From contig NZ_CP090059.1 in NCBI RefSeq assembly GCF_021391395.1, positions 2,155,001 through 2,219,000 of the forward strand: a stretch of DNA of 64,000 nucleotides, read 5' to 3'. Shown here piece after piece: positions 42,954-51,525 of the stretch (positions are counted from its first letter, which is position 1; each line of letters begins with the position of its first letter). A program made the translations under genes and the position numbers. The notes below the pieces were generated by a model that worked only from the letters and a program-made list of their open reading frames with translations, did no database searches and was not told the DNA's origin. Origin of the DNA: Sphingomonas cannabina. Its GTDB lineage: Bacteria; Pseudomonadota; Alphaproteobacteria; Sphingomonadales; Sphingomonadaceae.

Positions 42954-44609
42954 ATGGTGATAAAGCTCTTTCAAGACCGCCGCTTGCCGTCCGTTGCCGG
43001 CCTGCGCGGGGCTATTCTCGGCCTCCTGCTGATCCTGGGCTCGGCGCCGGCAGCGTCAGCCCAGCAGGCCGCCCCGCTTCCCCGTCTGGTCAGTGAGAAG
43101 GGGCGCCATGCGCTCCTCGTCGATGGGCGGCCGTTCCTCATGCTCGGCGCGCAGGTGCATAACAGCAGCAACTATGAGGCAATGCTGCCGCTGGTGTGGC
43201 CCACCATCAAGGCCCTCCACGCCAATACGGTGGAGGTTCCCGTCGCCTGGGAGCAGGTCGAGCCGGTCGAGGGGCAATTCGATTTCAGCTTCCTCGACGC
43301 GCTCGTGCGACAGGCGCGCGAGAACGGTGTCCGGGTGGTGCTGCTCTGGTTCGGGACCTGGAAGAACACGGGTCCGACCTACACGCCGGAATGGGTGAAG
43401 ACCGACACCAGGCGCTTCCCGCGCATGAAGAGGCGCGACGGCAGCTCGCATTACGTCCTGTCGCCGCACGGCCGGAACACGCTCGAGGCGGATCGTCGGG
43501 CTTTCGTCCGGCTCATGCAGCACATTCGCGAGATCGATCCGCAGCATACCGTCATCATGGTGCAGCCCGAGAATGAAGTGGGAAGCGGCGGCCAGCCGCG
43601 CGACTTCGCCCCGGAGGCACAACGCCTGTTCGAAGGCCCGGTCCCCGCCCAGCTTCTGCGCGCGCTGGGGCGGCAGTCGGGAAGCTGGTCGCAGGTCTTC
43701 GGCGCCCATGCCGACCAGGCGTTCAACGCATGGTACACGGCCCGTTACATCGACGAGATCGCCGCGGCCGGCAAGGCGGTGCTCGACCTGCCGATGTACT
43801 GTAACGCGGCGCTGACCAATCCCTTCGACGAGGCGAATGCCGACAAGGGGGCCGTCGGTGGGCCGAACTGGAACGTCATCGCAATCTGGAAGGCGGCGGC
43901 GCCGCACATCGATCTGGTCGCGCCCGACATCTATGACCGCAAGCATGAGAATTATATCGCCTTCCTCGATCGCTACGCTCGTCCGGATAACGCCCTGATG
44001 GTGCCGGAGACGGGCAATGCGATGGATTTCGCCCGCTACTTCTGGCCGGTGCTGGGCAAGGGCGCGATCGGTTTCGCGCCGTTCGGAATGGACGGCACCA
44101 GCTATTCGAACTACCCGCTCGGCGCGAAGACGCTCGACCGGGAGACGATCGACGCGTTCGCCGCGCCATACCGCCTGTTCGCGCCGATGGCGCGCGACTG
44201 GGCGCGCATCGCGTTCGAGCACCCGACCTGGGGAGTTGCCAAGGGTTCGGACGGAGGCGACCAATCCACCGTCATGGGACGCTGGAAGATCACGGCACAA
44301 TTTGGCCTGTGGCAGATGAAGGACCGTACCGATCCGCGCCTCGAGCCTCACCCGAATGCGGCACGCCCCGTAGGAGGCGCTGTGGTCGCGCAGCTGGGCC
44401 CGAACGAGTTCATCGTGGCCGGCACCTCGATACGGATACGCTTTGCACCAGCTGCCGACGGGACCATGCAGTTCCTCAGCGTCGAGGAAGGCAGTTTCAT
44501 CGACGGAAAATGGGCGATGCGCCGGCGGTGGAATGGCGATCAGATCGACTTCGGGTTGAATTTCGTCGAGCCCGTCATGCTCAGGGTTCGGCTCGACACC
44601 TATCGCTGA
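42954..44609 (+). CDS. GH35 beta-galactosidase-like (DUF5597), copy 3
   Basis: A 551-residue secreted paralogue (signal to about residue 37, PAASAQQ). Conserved blocks as in copy 1: HALLVDGRPFLMLGAQVHNSSNYE and WFGTWKN. The acid/base is Glu208 in MVQPENEVGS and the nucleophile Glu352 in MVPETGNA. It is closer to copy 1 than to copy 2. The ATG at 42954 directly follows GGGAGGG, so the next codon GTG 42957 could also be the start; GTG 42912 is an upstream alternative. It is last in the receptor C-GH115-GH35 operon, suggesting that the same polymer carries galactosyl or arabinosyl side groups. Confidence 0.88.
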   Translation: MVIKLFQDRRLPSVAGLRGAILGLLLILGSAPAASAQQAAPLPRLVSEKGRHALLVDGRPFLMLGAQVHNSSNYEAMLPLVWPTIKALHANTVEVPVAWEQVEPVEGQFDFSFLDALVRQARENGVRVVLLWFGTWKNTGPTYTPEWVKTDTRRFPRMKRRDGSSHYVLSPHGRNTLEADRRAFVRLMQHIREIDPQHTVIMVQPENEVGSGGQPRDFAPEAQRLFEGPVPAQLLRALGRQSGSWSQVFGAHADQAFNAWYTARYIDEIAAAGKAVLDLPMYCNAALTNPFDEANADKGAVGGPNWNVIAIWKAAAPHIDLVAPDIYDRKHENYIAFLDRYARPDNALMVPETGNAMDFARYFWPVLGKGAIGFAPFGMDGTSYSNYPLGAKTLDRETIDAFAAPYRLFAPMARDWARIAFEHPTWGVAKGSDGGDQSTVMGRWKITAQFGLWQMKDRTDPRLEPHPNAARPVGGAVVAQLGPNEFIVAGTSIRIRFAPAADGTMQFLSVEEGSFIDGKWAMRRRWNGDQIDFGLNFVEPVMLRVRLDTYR

Positions 44610-44669
44610 CGAATTCGCCGGAGAAGGTCATCGGGGAAATGAAGCTGCCAAGATGCGAGTCGGGCTGCG

Positions 44670-44862
44670 GTGCCTCCAGATCCGAGCGGCGTCTATGTCG
44701 GCCCGAACATCGAATGGAACCCCGTGTCATTATTTCGGACGATGCCAACACGGCCGGGTCGATGCCGGCCGGCATTGGTCGCTCAATGTCGAGGGTCGCA
44801 ATTTTACCGACAAGCACTCTACCTCGACTGCGGCGATCGCACGGACTACCGACGCCTCGTCG
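44670..44862 (+). pseudogene. remnant of the 3' end of a siderophore-type TonB receptor
   Basis: Two frames together read like the last barrel strands of a ferric-siderophore receptor: PPDPSGVYVGPNIEWNP in one, then HWSLNVEGRNFTDKHSTSTAAIART in another. The second piece resembles the usual 'ysl-vegrNltDkhyvst' closing strand. Frameshifts and missing sequence make it non-functional. It leads into the PepSY-TM remnant in the order normally seen for intact iron-uptake loci. Confidence 0.45.
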
Positions 44863-44880
44863 GCCTCGCGGGGCGGCGTC

Positions 44881-45029
44881 AAGCGCGACATCTATGTCTC
44901 GCCGCGGGGCAAGGTGCTTGGCGGGCGCGACCCGGAAACCAGGATCACCGAGACAGTCGCGCGCATCCACGGCTCGCTGCTGCTCGGCAGCTGGGGGATT
45001 GGCTGGTCGAACTGGCCGCCAGTTGAACG
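44881..45029 (+). pseudogene. remnant of a PepSY-associated TM protein
   Basis: KRDIYVSPRGKVLGGRDPETRITETVARIHGSLLLG in one frame, then GDWLVELAAS and a stop in the next frame, reproduces the periplasmic loop of PepSY-TM iron-uptake membrane proteins (typically '-DvyvdP-tGevlG...ihgsLllG-wGdwlvElaas'). One frameshift and an early stop mark decay. Confidence 0.5.
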
Positions 45030-45322
45030 ATCGTCCTGATCCTGAGGGGGTCTATCTGTGATGGCCGCGGCCGTTTCGTGCCGGCGGCACCCTCTAACCG
45101 CGGTCGAATCTCAGGGGCGACGCCCGATGGCTTCGATTACAGCTTCGACGGATATGCTCAATTCCTCGAGCGCTGCGTCCTGTATTTCCACGATTTCGGG
45201 TCCCGATCGGGCGGTACGATCGCTTTTCACCAACGGCAGCGACGATTTACATTACATCATTCGGCAACTCGTTTGTCTTGCACGTATAACCGATTCAAGC
45301 ACAACGAGACCTCAACGTACGC
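45030..45322. other. 293-bp stretch without recognisable gene
   Basis: Short frames exist on the + strand but none has a ribosome site or family character. Base composition falls toward AT just before the sigma-factor gene, which should hold its promoter; no clear hexamers were assigned. Confidence 0.4.
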
Positions 45323-45892
45323 ATGGTCGAGGATAAAGCCATCGAGGATTGGTTCTGCCGCGAGGTGCTCCCTCTCGAACGATCCTTGACGCACTTCATC
45401 CGGCGCAACTGGAGGGTCACGGATGATCTAGTCGACCTCAGACATGATATCTACGAACTCGCGATTGCCGGTGCGCGGAGCGGGCTGCCGCTGAACACGG
45501 GGCCATATGTGTTCACCGTGGCGCGCAATCACCTTATCAACCGTGCCAAACGGGCGCGGATCGTTTCATTTGAGCTGATTGCGGATCTGGAGGCCGTCGA
45601 GCCGGAGGTGGATCTGCTTGCGACCGAGCGGCATTTGAGTGCGCGCGAGGCGCTTCGCCGGGTGTATGAAGGTCTCGAGAAGCTGTCGCCGCGCGTGCGG
45701 GAGATCGTGAGGCTGCGCAAGGTCGACGGCCTCAGCGTCGACGAAACCGCCGAGCGGCTGGGGATCGGCAAGGACGCGGTGAATCACCAGGTGATGATGG
45801 GAATGAAGGCGCTCGCCGATCACATGCTGGGCGGGTCGGGGAAGATCGTGCGGCCGAAATTCGACCGACGTCGCAGGGAGGCCGGGCAATGA
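45323..45892 (+). CDS. ECF sigma factor, FecI-like
   Basis: A 189-residue extracytoplasmic-function sigma factor. Region 2 lies at about 20-75 (FIRRNWRVTDDLVDLRHDIYELAIAGARSG, then YVFTVARNHLINRAKR). Region 4 lies at about 114-165 (LEKLSPRVREIVRLRKVDGLSVDETAERLGIGKDAVNHQVMMGMKALADHML). It would direct RNA polymerase to the downstream receptor gene upon a signal passed from that receptor through FecR. It overlaps the FecR gene by 4 nt. The ribosome site before ATG 45323 is weak. Confidence 0.92.
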   Translation: MVEDKAIEDWFCREVLPLERSLTHFIRRNWRVTDDLVDLRHDIYELAIAGARSGLPLNTGPYVFTVARNHLINRAKRARIVSFELIADLEAVEPEVDLLATERHLSAREALRRVYEGLEKLSPRVREIVRLRKVDGLSVDETAERLGIGKDAVNHQVMMGMKALADHMLGGSGKIVRPKFDRRRREAGQ

Positions 45893-46872
45893 GCCGCGCC
45901 CGCCAAGCGAACGACCAGGCGGCCGCGTTCATCATCGCGTGCGAGGATGGTCCCTGGAGCGATGCGCAGCAGGCGGAGCTCGATGCCTGGCTCGCCGAGT
46001 CCGACGGCAACAAGGCCGCCTACTGGCGGCTGAAGCACAGCTGGAAAGAGGCCGATCGGATCGGCGCCCTTGGCCCGGGAGTCGAGAACGAGGCCACAAC
46101 CGCCACCGCCACCAGCTATCGGGGACCGAAATGGTGGGTGCCCGCATCGATTGCCGCGTCGCTCGCGGTAGTCATCGGCATTGGATTCATGACGCTCGTC
46201 CCGTCGGCGCATGAGGAGCCGGTCACCGTGCAGGCCAGCTTTCAAACGCCGGTCGGCGGCCGCAAGATGGTGAATCTGGCCGACGGCAGCAGGATCGAGC
46301 TGAATACGGCGTCGCGCGTCCGGGCGGCGGTCTCGGACGCGCGACGCGAGGTCTGGCTCGAGCGGGGCGAGGCCTATTTCGAAGTGGCCCACAACAAGGA
46401 GCGGCCATTCGTCGTTCATGCCGGCAGCCGTCAGGTCACGGTGCTGGGCACCAAATTCGCGGTCCGCCGCGACGGCGGCAAGGTCGTCATATCGGTGCTC
46501 GAAGGCCGGGTCAGGGTGGACGACGCCGAAGACCCGCGGGCGGTCCGCTCGACCGATATCACCGGCGGCGATATCGCGCTTGCCCAGGGCGCCGCAACGC
46601 TGATCACCGCCCGTTCGGAAGAGCGGGTGGAGGATACGCTGGCATGGCGGCAGGGCATGCTGAGCTTCGACCGGGAGCCGCTCGCCAGCATCGCGGCCGA
46701 GTTCAACCGCTATAACCAGAAGCGGCTCGTCGTGACCGATGCCGAGGTCGCGGGCATACGGATCGGCGGCATCTTTCCCGCCTCCAAGCCGGCGGCCTTC
46801 GCCCGGCTGCTGCGCGAGGCCTATGGCTTGAGGGTCGAGGAGACGGCATCGGAAATCAGAATCTCGAATTGA
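45889..46872 (+). CDS. FecR-like anti-sigma / sigma regulator
   Basis: A 327-residue inner-membrane regulator. The cytoplasmic DUF4880 segment (about 10-55: WSDAQQAELDAWLAESDGNKAAYWRLKHSW) should bind the sigma factor. One transmembrane helix (about 83-105, WWVPASIAASLAVVIGIGFM) is followed by the periplasmic FecR domain (PVGGRKMVNLADGSRIELNTASR, WLERGEAYFEVAHNKERPFVVHAG). A C-terminal DUF4974/STN-like domain (FDREPLASIAAEFNRYNQKRLVV) contacts the receptor's signalling domain. It is coupled to the sigma gene by ATGA overlap. The receptor follows 75 bp downstream. Confidence 0.92.
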   Translation: MSRARQANDQAAAFIIACEDGPWSDAQQAELDAWLAESDGNKAAYWRLKHSWKEADRIGALGPGVENEATTATATSYRGPKWWVPASIAASLAVVIGIGFMTLVPSAHEEPVTVQASFQTPVGGRKMVNLADGSRIELNTASRVRAAVSDARREVWLERGEAYFEVAHNKERPFVVHAGSRQVTVLGTKFAVRRDGGKVVISVLEGRVRVDDAEDPRAVRSTDITGGDIALAQGAATLITARSEERVEDTLAWRQGMLSFDREPLASIAAEFNRYNQKRLVVTDAEVAGIRIGGIFPASKPAAFARLLREAYGLRVEETASEIRISN

Positions 46873-46947
46873 GCATTACAGTTCCGCGACGCCCGATTGT
46901 CTCCAACCTTTGAAGGCCAGCAAAAGAGCGGCCAGCGGGAGGGACGG

Positions 46948-49458
46948 ATGGGGCTCGGGAATCTTGTCGCCGTCATGGGGAGCGGCGTCTTCGCCGTTGC
47001 ACTGGTAGCGCCGGCCCAGGCGCAGGTACGCGAGTTCAACATTCCGGCCGGGCCGCTCAAGGCCGCACTCGACGCCTATGGCCGTCAGGCAGGCCGGCCG
47101 ATCCTCTACAAGGCCGACGAAGTACGGACGGCCCGGTCGCCAGGCTATCGCGGCGCGGCCTCGCCCGAGCGGGTACTGGAGGCGATCCTCGCCGACACCG
47201 GCTTCGCCGCCCACGCCGATGGCTCCGGCGCGGTCGCCATCGTGCGCGCCGGCAGGACGACCTCCGCAGCTACGCCGCAAGCCGGCGCGGAGCCGGGCGA
47301 TGCCGAGACCCCGCCCACGGACGATATCGTGGTCGTGGCGCAGAAGCGCAGCGAACGCCTGATCGACGTTCCGGTCGCGGTTTCGTCGACGAGCGGTCAG
47401 GCGCTCGCCCGCCAGAATTCGGTCGGCCTGGCGGACTATTATTCACGCATTCCCGGCCTGTCGGTATCGAGCAGCTCGACCAGCGGCATCTCGCTGCGCG
47501 GCGTCACCACCGGCGGCAACGGCACCAGCCCCACCGTGGCGGTGATGATCGATGACGCGCCCTTCGGCGCGACCAGCTATCTCGCTTCGCCGCCGTTTCC
47601 CGATCTCGATCCCGCCGAGCTGGAGCGGATCGAAGTGCTGCGCGGGCCGCAGGGTACGCTCTACGGCGCCTCGAGCACGGGCGGGTTGATCAAGCTGATC
47701 ACCAGACGCCCGGATCCAAACCGGTTCTCGGGCAGGGTCGAGATTCTCGGCAACAAGGCGAGCGGTGGTGACGAAGGCTATGCGGTGCGCGGATCGGTGA
47801 ACGTGCCGGTGATCGACGACCGCGTCGCCGTCAGGGCCAGCGTGGGATACCGCGAGGACCCCGCCTATGTCGACGACATCCACCCGGCGGTGAACCGCAG
47901 GAATGTCAACCAATCCAGGACGCTGACCGGGCGCGCCGCCCTCTATGCCGCGGCGACGGACCGCCTGACCATCGACCTCAGCGCGCTCTACCAGCGGACC
48001 AGGACAACCGGGACCGCAGCGATCGAGCTGAACCCGCTGCCGTCCGCACCGCTCACCGACTATCGGCCGCGGTACGGCGACAACACGATCAACTCGCTGC
48101 TGGACTCGGCGAAATCCGAATTCCGGATGTTCCAGGCCAAGGCGAACTATGATCTCGACAGCAGCGAGATCAACGTGATCAGCGCCTGGTCGCGATCCGA
48201 CCGGCCGGTGACGCAGGACGTGACGAGCTCGTTCGACTTTCTGCTGGGCCTCTATCCGGACTCCCCGACCGGTTCGACCGTCAGCCTCGTCGGCCGCGAC
48301 CGCACCGACAAATTCTCGCAGGAGGTTCGTTGGAGCTCGAAGGGAACGGGTACGCTGGAGTGGATTTTCGGCGGTTTCTACACCAACGAACGCAATGCCC
48401 CCGAACAGGGCCTCATCGCCAACGACCCGTCCGGCGGAGCGATCGCCGATGTCGCCGTGTTCCTCAGCCCCTCAAGCTACAAGGAATGGGCGGTATTCGG
48501 CGATCTCACCTATCGCCTGACCGACAAATTCGACGTCCAGGTCGGCGGGCGCTGGAGCGAGAACCGGCAGACCTTCACTCAGGAATCCCTCATCGATCCT
48601 GCCGCCCAGTTTCTGTTCGGCCCCTCCACGACCGTCAGCTCCAAGTCAAAGGAATCGGTCGGAACCTGGCTCGTCTCCGCGCGATACAAGTTCGACCGCG
48701 ACCTCATGGCCTATGTCCGGGTCGCGAGCGGCTATCGGCCGGGCGGCCCCAATCCCGTCGCGCTCGGTGTTCCCCGCACCTATGGATCGGATTCGGTGAT
48801 AAGCTACGAGCTCGGCGCAAAGGGCACCGTTCTCGATCGGCGGCTGACATTCGATCTCGCCCTGTTCCAGATCGACTGGGACGATATCCAGATCCTGGCG
48901 ACCCAGGCCTCCGGCATCGGCTTCAACACCAACGGCGGCAGCGCGCGCAGCCGGGGCCTGGAGGCGTCGGTCCAGCTCACGCCGTGGCGCGGAATGACGA
49001 TCGCGGCGAATTCGACCTGGACCGATGCGGAGCTGATCAGCGCGTTCGCTCCCCCTCCCGCCGGCGGGACGTCGGCGGTCGGGCGGCCCGGTGAGGATCT
49101 TCCCTATGCCGCCAAGTTCTCCGGCAATCTCTTCGCGGAGCAGCGGTGGCCGCTGGCGCCGGGCCTGGAGGCGACCGCCTCGGTCAACTACAGCCATGTC
49201 GGCTCGCGCCGAGGCCAGTTCGCATCGACCGCGGCGCCGCCCGCCCTGCAGTCGCGCCTGGTGCTGCCCGCCTACGATACGGTCGATCTGAACCTGGGGG
49301 TCGAGACGGCCGGTTGGACGGTAAACCTCTTCGTCCGCAATCTCACCGATGAGCGCGGGTTGCTGAACCTCGCCAATCGCAACGGAACGACGCCGGTGGT
49401 GACGGCGACCTACATCCGCCCGCGGATCTTCGGGATGAGCCTCGCCAAAGCCTTCTGA
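46948..49458 (+). CDS. TonB-dependent transducer D with STN domain
   Basis: An 836-residue signalling receptor. The ATG at 46948 follows GGGAGGG; signal peptide ends APAQAQ (about residue 26). The N-terminal secretin/TonB (STN) domain is at about 28-80 (FNIPAGPLKAALDAYGRQAGRPILYKADEV...LLDTGF-like). Then follow DDIVVVAQKRSERLIDVPVAVSS, the plug with GISLRGVTTGGNGTSPTVAVMIDDAPFG, and LERIEVLRGPQGTLYGASSTGGLIKLI. The C-terminus is GMSLAKAF. With the FecI and FecR genes upstream it forms a complete cell-surface signalling cassette. Ligand unknown: the STN/FecI type often handles siderophores, but the amidohydrolase downstream hints at an organic ligand that is then processed. Confidence 0.92.
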   Translation: MGLGNLVAVMGSGVFAVALVAPAQAQVREFNIPAGPLKAALDAYGRQAGRPILYKADEVRTARSPGYRGAASPERVLEAILADTGFAAHADGSGAVAIVRAGRTTSAATPQAGAEPGDAETPPTDDIVVVAQKRSERLIDVPVAVSSTSGQALARQNSVGLADYYSRIPGLSVSSSSTSGISLRGVTTGGNGTSPTVAVMIDDAPFGATSYLASPPFPDLDPAELERIEVLRGPQGTLYGASSTGGLIKLITRRPDPNRFSGRVEILGNKASGGDEGYAVRGSVNVPVIDDRVAVRASVGYREDPAYVDDIHPAVNRRNVNQSRTLTGRAALYAAATDRLTIDLSALYQRTRTTGTAAIELNPLPSAPLTDYRPRYGDNTINSLLDSAKSEFRMFQAKANYDLDSSEINVISAWSRSDRPVTQDVTSSFDFLLGLYPDSPTGSTVSLVGRDRTDKFSQEVRWSSKGTGTLEWIFGGFYTNERNAPEQGLIANDPSGGAIADVAVFLSPSSYKEWAVFGDLTYRLTDKFDVQVGGRWSENRQTFTQESLIDPAAQFLFGPSTTVSSKSKESVGTWLVSARYKFDRDLMAYVRVASGYRPGGPNPVALGVPRTYGSDSVISYELGAKGTVLDRRLTFDLALFQIDWDDIQILATQASGIGFNTNGGSARSRGLEASVQLTPWRGMTIAANSTWTDAELISAFAPPPAGGTSAVGRPGEDLPYAAKFSGNLFAEQRWPLAPGLEATASVNYSHVGSRRGQFASTAAPPALQSRLVLPAYDTVDLNLGVETAGWTVNLFVRNLTDERGLLNLANRNGTTPVVTATYIRPRIFGMSLAKAF

Positions 49459-49499
49459 TCGCCCGGCCCCGCCAAGCAGCTCTTGTTGGAAGACCCGTG

Positions 49500-50963
49500 A
49501 TGCACGTTCTGGCCAAGCTCTTCTCAGTCGTGGCGGCTGCGGCCGCCGGTATCGCTGCCGCAACGGCATCCGCCGAGCCCATCGCCTTCACCGGCGCGAC
49601 GATCATCGACGCGACCGGGCGCGCGCCGATCGAGGACGGCGTCCTCGTCGTCGAAGACGGCCGCATCGTCGCGGTCGGCAACAGGCGGACGACGCGCATT
49701 CCCGCCGGCGCGAAGATCATCCGCAAGCAAGGCAAATACATTCTGCCCGGCCTGATGGATGCCAATGTCCACCTCTGGTCCTGGATCCAGGCGCCGTTGC
49801 TGCTGCACTTCGAGGGGAGGTATGAAGAGGGCATATTGGAGGCCGCCCAGCTCAAGCTGAAGTACGGCATCACCTCGGTATTCGATACCTGGGGGCCGCG
49901 CGGACCGCTGGTCAATGTCCGCGACCGCATCCGGTCCGGGCAGGCGGTCGGCAGCCGGATCTTCGTCGGCGGCAATATCATCGGCTTCGACGGTCCCTTC
50001 TCGGAGGATTTCGCCCCTTCCGGCTGGAGCAGGCGGGTCCCGCCGCTCGACAAGGCGACGATCGACCGGATCAATGCGATCTGGACGCAGGGCGTCAGCG
50101 GTGACGAGTTGATGACCCGAACTGCGGACGAGGTCGGCGCCGCCGTCGGCAGATACATCGCGGCCGGCAAGGTCGATTTCATCAAATATGCCTCGTCGGG
50201 GCAGCGCGATACCCGCTTCATCGTCTTCTCCCCGGCCGCGCAGGCGGCGATCGTCGCGGCAGGGCACAAGGCGGGGCTCACCGTTCAGGCGCACAGCACG
50301 ACGGTCGAATCGCTGCGCATGGCGTTCGATGCGGGGGTCGATATCCTGACCCATTGCAATCACACGTCCGACCATCCGATCCCCGAGGACCTGGCGGCCA
50401 GGATCGCCACCGCGCGGCGCGATTGCTCCGCCATGATCCAGACGAGGGCGGGGCTGGCTGCCTTCAAAGGGGCCTCCACGCTGGATTTCGACGTGGCGGA
50501 CCGGAACAACACCAATCTCATCGCGCATGGCGTGAAGATGATGGCGGCGACCGACGGCCAGCCGCCGACGCCGTCGCTGCAAGGCGGCGCGCCTCCCGAA
50601 TTCTTCGCCGACTGGCGCCACGGCATGACCTGGTATCTGAGCTCGGCCGTCGCACACGGCATGACGCCGATGCAGGCGCTGATGGCGGCGACCAGGAACG
50701 TCGCCGAGGGCTATGGCCGGAAAGACCTCGGTACATTGGAAGCCGGCAAGCTCGCCGACCTGCTGATCCTCAATGCGGACCCGCTGGCAGATGCGAGGAA
50801 CTATGAGGATATCGACACGGTCGTGCTCGGCGGCCGCATCGTCGATCGGCAAGCGCTCCCGACCAAGTCGATCTTCGAGGAAGGCCTCGGGGTGTTGCGC
50901 CAGGATGCTCGGCGCGAAGCGGCCCTCAAGGCGCCGGCCACAGCACCCAAACCAAGTCACTGA
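49500..50963 (+). CDS. exported amidohydrolase (imidazolonepropionase-like)
   Basis: A 487-residue amidohydrolase-superfamily protein with a signal peptide (about 1-25, AAAAAGIAAATASAEP). The beta-sandwich start ITFTGATIIDATGR-like block is present, then the metal-binding GLMDANVHLW, where the first histidine of HxH is replaced by Asn89 (N89-V-H91). The other sites are present: FIKYASSG (Lys), VQAHSTT, ILTHCNH and AATDGQPP. It would hydrolyse a cyclic or acyclic amide or peptide in the periplasm. It lies 41 bp after receptor D and is probably co-transcribed, so its substrate may be what the receptor imports. ATG 49500 was chosen; GTG 49497 is equally possible. Confidence 0.85.
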   Translation: MHVLAKLFSVVAAAAAGIAAATASAEPIAFTGATIIDATGRAPIEDGVLVVEDGRIVAVGNRRTTRIPAGAKIIRKQGKYILPGLMDANVHLWSWIQAPLLLHFEGRYEEGILEAAQLKLKYGITSVFDTWGPRGPLVNVRDRIRSGQAVGSRIFVGGNIIGFDGPFSEDFAPSGWSRRVPPLDKATIDRINAIWTQGVSGDELMTRTADEVGAAVGRYIAAGKVDFIKYASSGQRDTRFIVFSPAAQAAIVAAGHKAGLTVQAHSTTVESLRMAFDAGVDILTHCNHTSDHPIPEDLAARIATARRDCSAMIQTRAGLAAFKGASTLDFDVADRNNTNLIAHGVKMMAATDGQPPTPSLQGGAPPEFFADWRHGMTWYLSSAVAHGMTPMQALMAATRNVAEGYGRKDLGTLEAGKLADLLILNADPLADARNYEDIDTVVLGGRIVDRQALPTKSIFEEGLGVLRQDARREAALKAPATAPKPSH

Positions 50964-50966
50964 GCC

Positions 50967-51182
50967 ATGTCGTTCTGGAACCGGCGCAAGCCGATCGCTA
51001 CCTCGCGCGGGACCGCCGCGGCGTCCGGCCTGCGGCCTGGGATGGCCTCAGCTCGTTGCCCTGGGGGTCGGCGCCGAACGTGCCGGTCCAGCCGTGATCC
51101 TGGGCTTCCTGATGGCCGGCGTCGTATGTGCCTGCGCGGCAATGGCTTATGCCGAGCTGGCGACGGCCATCCCCGCCTCGGG
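50967..51182 (+). pseudogene. truncated, frameshifted N-terminus of an APC-family amino-acid permease
   Basis: MSFWNRRKPIATSR starts at 50967 in one frame. The next frame continues GWPQLVALGVGAERAGPAVILGFLMAGVVCACAAMAYAELATAIPASG, which is the first transmembrane region of amino-acid permeases. The segment normally between 'LGVGA' and 'GAERAG' (the IVGTGI-type helix) is missing, and nothing recognisable as permease follows position 51182. This is a gene remnant with an internal deletion and a frameshift. The rest of the gap, 51183-51440, has no gene I can support. Confidence 0.6.
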
Positions 51183-51442
51183 AAGGCGGAGATGCCCTCA
51201 AGGTCGAGATGATCCGCAAGGCGCAGACCTTCACCTTGCCTCTCGCCAGGTAGCCGGCCGAGATCCTGGTAGACCCGGACACCGAGCTTCTCGCCGATAC
51301 GATGCTCCGCCGAGCTCGCTGAGATTCTGCGGGCATGGCTGATGCGAGCCGGTGCGGTCAGACGGCGATCTCAGACCTCGCACCACGCCTATGCTCAAGG
51401 CCCCAACGTTCGCATTGTGCGATAGTCTACCACATTATACTC

Positions 51443-51472
51443 TTGACATCGATGACAAAGGTTCAATAAAGT
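51443..51472 (+). promoter_or_regulatory. predicted promoter of receptor E
   Basis: TTGACA (51443-51448), 18-bp spacer, TAAAGT (51467-51472), inside an unusually AT-rich leader (about 51405-51520) ahead of the AGAGGGG ribosome site. Confidence 0.45.
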
Positions 51473-51525
51473 AATTTAGTTATAAAAGGCGGAAGAATTC
51501 GCTTCGAAATGAAAAGAGGGGATCG

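Noticed and set aside
45058..45389. two overlapping ~100-codon frames before the sigma-factor gene
   Set aside because: They lack ribosome sites, overlap each other in different frames and run into the sigma-factor start.
50998..51336. 112-codon minus-strand frame in the permease scar
   Set aside because: It has some protein-like stretches but no ribosome site or recognisable domain, and it is antisense to the permease remnant.
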